Under the pieces are notes generated by a model. It saw only the letters and a program-made list of their open reading frames with translations. It did no database searches and was not told the DNA's origin. From Candidatus Culexmicrobium profundum (GTDB taxonomy: Archaea; Thermoproteota; Methanomethylicia; Culexarchaeales; Culexmicrobiaceae): DNA of 10,109 nt. Shown here piece after piece: positions 4,812-10,109 of the stretch. Positions within the stretch are counted from its first letter, which is position 1, and every line of letters starts with the position of its first letter. The DNA is taken from NCBI GenBank assembly GCA_025061245.1, contig JANZKD010000054.1:1-10109 (forward strand), written 5' to 3'. Position numbers and translations under genes: made by a program.

Positions 4812-5825
4812 ATGAACAGGAAATTAACATCCATAATTATGATTATAATAACACTCCTAATCACAAACCCAACTACATCATTAGAAGAAGATAAAATAGT
4901 AGTTGTAGCTTCCATTGAAACGTTTTCATTAATAGCCAGGGAAATTGGAGGAGAAAAAATCATAGTCTATACTATTCTTCCCGAGGAAATTGAACCCCAC
5001 GCATTTCAACTTACACCTGATGTAATCACCCTTGTAAGAAATGCATCACTATTAATATTAACAGGACACTTTCAATTTGAAAATGAAATTTTACAAGTAG
5101 TCAACATTCCACATATAAGCCTAGAAAATTACAAGCAAAATAACTTGAAACTTTTAACCATACCAAATGATGGAGTAAATCTACATGGATACTGGCTTCA
5201 CCCAAAAAATGCAATAGCAATTGCAAAGACCATTACAGAAAAACTACAAACAATTGACCCTAAAAATGGAGACTACTACTCCAAGAAATTCAGTGAATTC
5301 GAAGAGAAAATCAATAGACTTCTAAAATATCTAAATGAAAGTGTAGTAGAGGAATTGGGATTAAAATGGATTAAAGCAGTTATAGCATTTCCAGCAGCAC
5401 AATATGTAACAGACATGTTGCAGATAAGTAGTGGAGCATTCCTAAGTAAAGGGCATGGAGTACTAATAAGTGCAAGCGAACTAATTGAAATAGAAGAAAA
5501 ACTTAGAAGTGGAGAATATAAGATAATAATATCACCTGACATTGTAATCAAAACAAATCTTGGAGACTACGTAAAACAAATATCAGAAGATACAAACACT
5601 CCAGTAGCATTTATCAAAACAATAAGTGGAAAAACCTTCTCCTCATACACTGAATTAACAATGTATAATGTTGGAATAATAATTGGCACATTAACAAATA
5701 GACAAGAAACATCAATAACTAAAATAAGCTCCTACACACCCCTCGAAGTATCACTTATAATTTTAGTTCTATTCTTAGCAATAATAGCCTCTATAGAAGC
5801 ATGGCTATTAATGGGGAGAGTCTAA
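4812..5825 (+). CDS. znuA: Zinc/manganese ABC transporter substrate-binding protein (ZnuA/TroA family), membrane-anchored
   Basis: The protein captures a metal ion outside the membrane and delivers it to the permease. I chose the ATG at 4812 because GGAGGT at 4801-4806 is five bases upstream; the longer frame from 4785 runs inside the regulator gene. The 337 residues begin with a hydrophobic signal segment (3-18). VVVASIETFSLIAREIGGEK is the usual family opening after it. EPHAFQLTPD supplies H63 and GYWLHPKNA supplies H130, two expected ligands. The third His, normally in a 'H.af.Y' motif, is absent from VIAFPAAQYV (190-199). The late Asp before the 'YTE..MYN' segment is also not evident, and H215 in KGHGV may substitute. 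The C-terminal span at 312-333 (SLIILVLFLAIIASIEAWLL) anchors it in the membrane, common in archaea. The exact metal is open: zinc or manganese. Confidence 0.88.
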   Translation: MNRKLTSIIMIIITLLITNPTTSLEEDKIVVVASIETFSLIAREIGGEKIIVYTILPEEIEPHAFQLTPDVITLVRNASLLILTGHFQFENEILQVVNIPHISLENYKQNNLKLLTIPNDGVNLHGYWLHPKNAIAIAKTITEKLQTIDPKNGDYYSKKFSEFEEKINRLLKYLNESVVEELGLKWIKAVIAFPAAQYVTDMLQISSGAFLSKGHGVLISASELIEIEEKLRSGEYKIIISPDIVIKTNLGDYVKQISEDTNTPVAFIKTISGKTFSSYTELTMYNVGIIIGTLTNRQETSITKISSYTPLEVSLIILVLFLAIIASIEAWLLMGRV

Positions 5826-6608
5826 ATGGAAAACCAAATTAAAGTTGAAAAAATAACTGTGAAAATAAATGGAAACACAATTTTAGAAAACATAAGCTTC
5901 AATATATCTTTACCAAAATTCACAACGATCATAGGCCCTAATGGAGCTGGAAAGACAACTCTACTAAAAACATTAGTTGGATTAATCAAACCAACAAGCG
6001 GCAACATCAATGTCCTTGGATTCAACCCAATAAAAGACGCCTTAAAGCTACGAAGATACATTGGATATGTTCCACAAAGAGAAAGAATAGAACTTGGAAT
6101 ACCAGTGAAAGTGAAAAGTGTCATTTTAATGGGGATACTATGTAGAAAGAAGCCTCCCAGAATAGTAACAAGAAGAGATATTGCACTTGCCAAAGAAGCA
6201 CTATTAAAAGTGGATTTAGAGGAATTATGGGACAAACAATTTTCAGAACTATCAGGAGGACAACAACAGAGAGTTCTAATTGCAAGAGCATTGGCCACAA
6301 AACCTAAACTACTCTTACTAGACGAACCCCTAAGTGCAGTTGACGTTAAAAGTCAATGGGAAATACTGGAAACACTCAAGAAGCTAGAAAAAGATGAAGA
6401 AATCGGAATAATGTTAGTTACCCATGACATAAACCCAATAGTAGAATACACAGATGAAGTAATTCTACTAAATAAGAGAATAATAGCGAAGGGAAGTATA
6501 ACTGAAGTAATAACAGAAGAGAACTTAAGGAAAGCATATGGTCCAAACGTTAGAGTAGTAACCTCAGGAACTATATGCTATGCCATAACAGGTGATGTCC
6601 ATGCTTGA
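5826..6608 (+). CDS. znuC: Metal ABC transporter ATP-binding protein (ZnuC-like)
   Basis: This cytoplasmic ATPase would drive the metal import. All motifs are present in 260 residues: Walker A GPNGAGKT at 37-44, Q-loop YVPQ with Q84, signature LSGGQQQR at 142-149, Walker B LLLLDEP at 162-168 and H-loop H200 in LVTHD. The length and the opening (KVEKITVKINGNTILENISF) fit the ZnuC/MntB group. The ATG directly follows the TAA of the binding-protein gene (TAAATG), which points to coupled translation. Its last codons contain GGTGAT, the ribosome binding site for the permease. The C-terminal part after about 215 is short and carries no additional domain. Zinc as against manganese specificity cannot be decided from an ATPase. 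Confidence 0.93.
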   Translation: MENQIKVEKITVKINGNTILENISFNISLPKFTTIIGPNGAGKTTLLKTLVGLIKPTSGNINVLGFNPIKDALKLRRYIGYVPQRERIELGIPVKVKSVILMGILCRKKPPRIVTRRDIALAKEALLKVDLEELWDKQFSELSGGQQQRVLIARALATKPKLLLLDEPLSAVDVKSQWEILETLKKLEKDEEIGIMLVTHDINPIVEYTDEVILLNKRIIAKGSITEVITEENLRKAYGPNVRVVTSGTICYAITGDVHA

Positions 6609-7443
6609 CCTACTAATTAAAAATCCATTCATACTAAGAGCAATTATTGGAATAATATTAGCATCCTTCGCAGCAGCAACCATGGGTTCCTTCACAGTTA
6701 TAAGAGGAATATCATTTCTAACCGCTGAAGTAGCGCATGCAGCATTAGGAGGAGCTGCATTAGGAGTATTTCTACAAAGCTCAGGAATAATGCCATGGAT
6801 AAATCCGTTTCATATAGCAATAATATTTGCAGTAGTAACATCCATATTTACAGGATACGCCGGCGAAAAAGGCTACACCATAAAAATGGAAACAGCCATA
6901 GGAGTAGCATTTGCAATAAGCATGTCCCTAGCAGTAACATTGATGGGATTAATACCATCAGAAAAACTACCAGAAGTTTGGGGATATCTAATAGGCGACG
7001 TCCTATTACTAACAAGAGAAGACATTTTAATTCTAACAATAATTACAGCAGCAACAGTCCTACTAACAACATTCTTTTGCAGAGAATTCTCATACATATC
7101 CTTCGACATTGAAGGAGCAGCAGCCTCAGGACTAAATGTCAGAGCATACCATTATTTAATGCTAACATTAGCATCACTAGCCATCGTAACTACAACCAAG
7201 ACAGTTGGATCAATACTAGTATATGCATTCATGGTTGCACCCGCTGCAACAGCCCTTGAAATTGCAGGAAACATTCCAAATATAATGATAATATCACTAT
7301 TACTCTCAACAACATGTGGATTAATCGGCTTATCAATATCACTAATAACGAACATAGCTCCAAGTGGAATTACAGGGCTACTATTATCAGCCATATACCT
7401 CGTCACAATAACATTAGTGCCAATTCTAAAGAAAACAAAGTGA
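6601..7443 (+). CDS. znuB: Metal ABC transporter permease (ZnuB-like, ABC-3 family)
   Basis: This is the membrane channel of the metal importer. I chose the ATG at 6601 because GGTGAT at 6591-6596 lies four bases before it. GTG 6592 and ATG 6595 would extend it by up to three residues but would put the site inside the gene. It overlaps the ATPase gene by eight bases. The 280-residue product is almost entirely hydrophobic spans and has the ABC-3 hallmarks. These are FTVIRGISFLTAEVAHAALG near 31-50, SFDIEGAAASGL at 167-178, KTVGSILVYAFMVAPAATAL at 200-219 and IAPSGITGLLLS at 252-263. About eight spans are expected. It is the last gene of the operon and its stop is 23 bases from the converging exporter permease. 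Confidence 0.92.
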   Translation: MLDLLIKNPFILRAIIGIILASFAAATMGSFTVIRGISFLTAEVAHAALGGAALGVFLQSSGIMPWINPFHIAIIFAVVTSIFTGYAGEKGYTIKMETAIGVAFAISMSLAVTLMGLIPSEKLPEVWGYLIGDVLLLTREDILILTIITAATVLLTTFFCREFSYISFDIEGAAASGLNVRAYHYLMLTLASLAIVTTTKTVGSILVYAFMVAPAATALEIAGNIPNIMIISLLLSTTCGLIGLSISLITNIAPSGITGLLLSAIYLVTITLVPILKKTK

Positions 7444-7466
7444 AAAGGGCATAAGTGTTACAAATT

Positions 7467-8765
7467 TTATTTCCTAAACTTAAACTTTTTAAATGAAATC
7501 TTAGTTGTAAGTAGCTTCTCAGTTGTAAAAAGTCTTGCTGCAACATATAGCACTACAAATGTAAATATGCTCATATAAATAATACCATAAATTATAGTCC
7601 AATAATCCTCTAAAATAGCTGCTTTAGCAGCTAATGTTGGATGAGTATAAGGTATCACATACAATAATAATTGAATATGAAATGGCAGTGAACGAACATC
7701 AATGAACATCTGAATAAAGGAAGGTGCAAAAATTAAGAAAAACAGATAACTAACAAGAGTCTGAGCACTTCGAACATCCTCAGTTAAAGCTGAAACCGTG
7801 ACAGCCAAAGCTAAAGCAGATATTAGAGATATAAAAAGTGACAATCCAAGCAAAGCAAAACCCAATGGAGTTAAAGTTAAACCCAACGCCTCAGACCCTG
7901 GAAGAGAACTAAATTCTGGAAGAGAAGTGAAGGAACCAATATAATAAGTGTAGCCAACCATGTAAATTGAAGAACCTATTGCAGCAACTACAACTGAACC
8001 AGCAAGCTTACTCGCTAAAATAGTTAATCTATTAACAGGAAGAGTCAACAATGTCTCCAAGGTCTTCTCCTCCTTCTCAATGGCAACAGAAGTAGCTGCA
8101 AGCTGCATAGCAAAAACAAGCAACATCATTATCGTCATAGGCATAGTCATTGCCTGAGAATTAATAACACCAATAACTGCTTGAGGGGAAACATTATACA
8201 CATTCCCCTTAATAACTGACTTTTGATCAGCAATTATAGGATTTAAAACAGCATCTGGATCCCTATTAGGAAAAGCCTCCCTAATAGTTTCAACTACTAA
8301 TTGATCCTTCAAAAACTCAACCAAAGCAGTAGGAGTTGAAGAAGTCCCAGCCTCAGCAAAACTTAGAGACCTAAAAACAGTATACAATTCAACCTTAGCT
8401 TGCCTACCCATAGTCACATTCTCTGAAAAACCATTTGGAATAACTATTAAAACGGGGAAATCCTTCTCCTGAATCTCTAAAAGAGCATCTTGAAGAGACA
8501 TGGAGCTAAATACAGTTATAGATGCATTAGGATTAGACTGCAATAGAGATATTAAAGTCTGCGCCATAACTCCACCATCCAAATCTAGCACAGCAACCCT
8601 AGGCTTAAGAGCAGCCTCCCTCATAGCTGTAAAGGAGATATTCATAGCGAAACCCATAACACCAAACATTAGTATAGGCATCAAAATCATGCCTACAACT
8701 ACCTTAGGATCCCTCAAAATCTCCTTAATCTCCTTCTCCAACAAAATCTTAAATGAACTAGGCAA
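7467..8765 (-). CDS. ABC-2 type transporter permease (exporter)
   Basis: This 432-residue membrane subunit of an ABC exporter resembles the NatB/YhaP-type ABC-2 family. An N-terminal cytoplasmic segment (EKEIKEILRDPKVV) and one span at about 22-42 come first. A large extracytoplasmic domain (45-200) follows, containing VAVLDLDGG and the later ADQKSVIKGNVYNVSP. The C-terminal half then has five or so spans. The conserved ABC-2 coupling motif EKEEKTLETLLTLPVNR is at 230-246, followed by LTILASKLAGS. The start is TTG at 8765, with GGTGA five to eight bases upstream inside the ATPase gene; the two genes overlap by eight bases and are clearly co-translated. The substrate is unknown: sodium, drugs or lipids are typical of relatives. 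The tail is lysine-rich (KISFKKFKFRK) and cytoplasmic. Confidence 0.87.
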   Translation of the reverse strand: MPSSFKILLEKEIKEILRDPKVVVGMILMPILMFGVMGFAMNISFTAMREAALKPRVAVLDLDGGVMAQTLISLLQSNPNASITVFSSMSLQDALLEIQEKDFPVLIVIPNGFSENVTMGRQAKVELYTVFRSLSFAEAGTSSTPTALVEFLKDQLVVETIREAFPNRDPDAVLNPIIADQKSVIKGNVYNVSPQAVIGVINSQAMTMPMTIMMLLVFAMQLAATSVAIEKEEKTLETLLTLPVNRLTILASKLAGSVVVAAIGSSIYMVGYTYYIGSFTSLPEFSSLPGSEALGLTLTPLGFALLGLSLFISLISALALAVTVSALTEDVRSAQTLVSYLFFLIFAPSFIQMFIDVRSLPFHIQLLLYVIPYTHPTLAAKAAILEDYWTIIYGIIYMSIFTFVVLYVAARLFTTEKLLTTKISFKKFKFRK

Positions 8766-9504
8766 GATCAGTCACCTTCGCAAAAACTTCTTCAAGATTA
8801 GAAGCATCAAACTCAGCCTTTAAATCATTAGGTCTACCCTCAACTAAAATTCTTCCCTTATGAATTAAAGACACTCTATCGCAGAGATAATCAACCTCAA
8901 GCATATTATGACTAGATAAAAGAACGGTAACACCAAACTTTTCCACATACTCCTTAATTATCCTCCTAACATGAAATGCATGTAAGACATCCAAACCAGC
9001 AGTAGGCTCATCTAAAATAGCCAATTTAGGCTTAATCATTAAAGCCCGTGAAATTAGAAGCCTACGCTTCATACCCTTACTATAAGTTTTAACCTTATCC
9101 TCAAGCCGATCACCCAGTCCAGAAATCTTCGACGCTTCCTCAACCATCTCATTCAATTCATCTTCATCTCTAGCATAAAAGGAAGCCATAAACTCAAGAT
9201 ACTCTCTACCACTCAAATTCTTATAAGCTCCAGCCTCCTCTGGGAGATAACTAATTATCCTTCTAACATCCTCAGCATCATCAACCACATCAAAACCAAA
9301 AACCTTAACAACACCAGAAGTCGGCTTCAAAAGAGTAGCAACTATACGAAGAGTAGTTGTCTTACCAGCACCATTAGGTCCAATTAAACCATAAATCTCA
9401 CCTGGAAAAACGTGAAAAGTTAATCCATCCAAAGCTTTAATTTTACCATAATACTTAACTAAACCATAAACCTTAACAGCATATTCCTCACGACTATTCC
9501 CCAT
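8758..9504 (-). CDS. ABC transporter ATP-binding protein, ABC-2 exporter type
   Basis: In 248 residues, Walker A GPNGAGKT lies at 42-49, the Q-loop region as SYLPEE at 85-90, signature YSKGMKRR at 141-148, Walker B LAILDEP at 161-167 and H199 in SSHNM. The YSKGMKRR form instead of LSGGQ, and LPEE instead of a Q-loop glutamine, are typical of ATPases of the NatA/CcmA-like exporter group. It powers export through the overlapping permease gene (7467-8765). GGAGGGGT at 9513-9520, eight bases upstream of the ATG, is a strong ribosome binding site. A TATA-like GCTTTATAGC lies at about 9559-9568 within the end of the upstream PH-like gene. It could give this pair its own promoter as well as read-through from upstream. 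Confidence 0.93.
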   Translation of the reverse strand: MGNSREEYAVKVYGLVKYYGKIKALDGLTFHVFPGEIYGLIGPNGAGKTTTLRIVATLLKPTSGVVKVFGFDVVDDAEDVRRIISYLPEEAGAYKNLSGREYLEFMASFYARDEDELNEMVEEASKISGLGDRLEDKVKTYSKGMKRRLLISRALMIKPKLAILDEPTAGLDVLHAFHVRRIIKEYVEKFGVTVLLSSHNMLEVDYLCDRVSLIHKGRILVEGRPNDLKAEFDASNLEEVFAKVTDLA

Positions 9505-9550
9505 AAATTCCTACCCCTCCACACATTGCAACAATCTTAAGCTCAATTCA

Positions 9551-10105
9551 TCAAATAGCTATAAAGCTTTTGCTCGGAAATTTACTAAGAAAACTATTTA
9601 ATTTCACTACAAATTCATCAGGATTTTCAGGACTAATTAGATACTTAGTATTATCCTTAGTAGCTATCAATACAAGATTATACCTATTAGTGACATACAT
9701 CCAAACTCTTCCAATCCCTCTAAAAGAAAAGAGGCCGAAAAACCCATAGACACCACCACAACCCAACAGCCTTAAATGCCTCCAACTCCAATTAAATCGC
9801 CTAACACTTGAAATTGCATCTCTAGGTATAAGAAAACTCTTAAATATTCTTCGAATAACAACACCATCCAAGGTTATCTCATAACCTCTAGGAGAAAAAA
9901 GAAAGGGAACAACTAGGAGAAATATGGAAATAAAAGTTATCAAAAATGCCACCAAGTAAGCAATATAGTTGTAGCCAAAAGTGAAGGCTAAGTAAAACAA
10001 TAGTGAATCAATAAATATCATTAAAACCCAAAATAATAGAGTTAACGTTTTTGTTAAACCATCATAAGTAGCCCTTGACTCATAAAGGGACATTATAAAA
10101 TGCAT
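9551..10105 (-). CDS. Membrane protein with a bacterial PH-like domain
   Basis: Two hydrophobic spans come first: about 20-43 (LTLLFWVLMIFIDSLLFYLA) and about 46-69 (NYIAYLVAFLITFISIFLLV). A soluble domain from about 72 to the end follows, beginning PRGYEITLDGVVIRR. It contains HLRLLGCGGVYGFFGLFSFR (110-129) and ends with RYNLVLIATKDNTKYLISPE and then NPDEF. This glycine-rich 'LLGxGGxxGxFG' plus 'KxYLISPxNPxEF' layout is characteristic of the bPH_5 (PF10882) family of small membrane-tethered PH-like domains. The role of such proteins is not established; membrane sensing or assembly is a guess. It precedes the exporter ATPase by 46 bases on the same strand, which suggests co-expression. Its ATG at 10105 is four bases from the edge, the frame is open at the edge, and an ATG at residue 5 (10093) is an alternative, so the start is uncertain. 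Confidence 0.75.
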   Translation of the reverse strand: MHFIMSLYESRATYDGLTKTLTLLFWVLMIFIDSLLFYLAFTFGYNYIAYLVAFLITFISIFLLVVPFLFSPRGYEITLDGVVIRRIFKSFLIPRDAISSVRRFNWSWRHLRLLGCGGVYGFFGLFSFRGIGRVWMYVTNRYNLVLIATKDNTKYLISPENPDEFVVKLNSFLSKFPSKSFIAI

Positions 10106-10109
10106 ATCA

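Noticed and set aside
5822..6298. 158-residue minus-strand frame opposite the metal ABC ATPase
   Set aside because: It is antisense to a gene with complete Walker and signature motifs, and its Ser/Leu/Phe-rich sequence reflects the complement of that gene.
6795..7112. 105-residue plus-strand frame inside the metal permease gene
   Set aside because: The low-complexity N/S/I/R-rich sequence results from reading a permease gene in another frame.
7444..7466. Possible shared terminator between the converging genes
   Set aside because: Only 23 bases separate the stops. T-rich stretches exist on both strands, but there is no distinctive run or stem to assign.
1..10109. tRNA, rRNA or CRISPR array
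   Set aside because: No cloverleaf-like conserved blocks, no long GC-rich RNA segment and no regularly spaced direct repeats were seen on either strand by eye.

Overview
The window is AT-rich DNA from an archaeon, probably of the Thermoproteota (TACK) side. Purine-rich ribosome binding sites of the GGTGAT/GGAGGT type, frequent TTG starts, TATA-like boxes just upstream of starts, and archaeal-type proteins (DtxR/MntR-like regulator, anchored metal-binding lipoprotein-like ZnuA, small hypothetical proteins) support this. The exact lineage cannot be fixed from the sequence. No rRNA, tRNA or CRISPR array was seen.

Left third (1-2840): an eroded accessory region. It holds two small overlapping membrane ORFs on the minus strand, and a plus-strand stretch of broken coiled-coil and ribbon-helix-helix-like reading frames (377-879). 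An intact minus-strand pair follows: a Panacea/YwgA-like (SocA-like) protein and a PIN-domain nuclease, which looks like an antitoxin-toxin pair. Divergent from the pair is a plus-strand cluster: a frameshifted small gene, an intact-looking 53-residue ORF, and the first ~20 residues of what looks like a primase-polymerase gene. A second orphan start with a good ribosome binding site points back at it from the minus strand. I read this as the residue of an integrated plasmid or virus that also carried, or was joined to, a toxin-antitoxin pair.

Middle (2841-4259): a minus-strand TIM-barrel sugar-phosphate isomerase/epimerase-like gene and, divergent from it, a 156-residue protein of unknown function.

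Metal uptake operon (4352-7443, plus strand): a DtxR/MntR-type metal-responsive regulator with a 28-bp imperfect palindrome over its promoter, followed without gaps by a substrate-binding protein, an ATPase and a membrane permease of the zinc/manganese ABC family. Stop-start contacts and ribosome binding sites inside the preceding genes argue for one transcript. The regulator most likely senses the imported metal and represses its own operon.

Right end (7467-10105, minus strand): a membrane protein with a bacterial-PH-like domain, an ABC-2 type ATPase and its permease, in that transcriptional order. The ATPase and permease overlap by 8 bases and form an exporter. This cluster converges on the metal operon with only 23 bases between stop codons.
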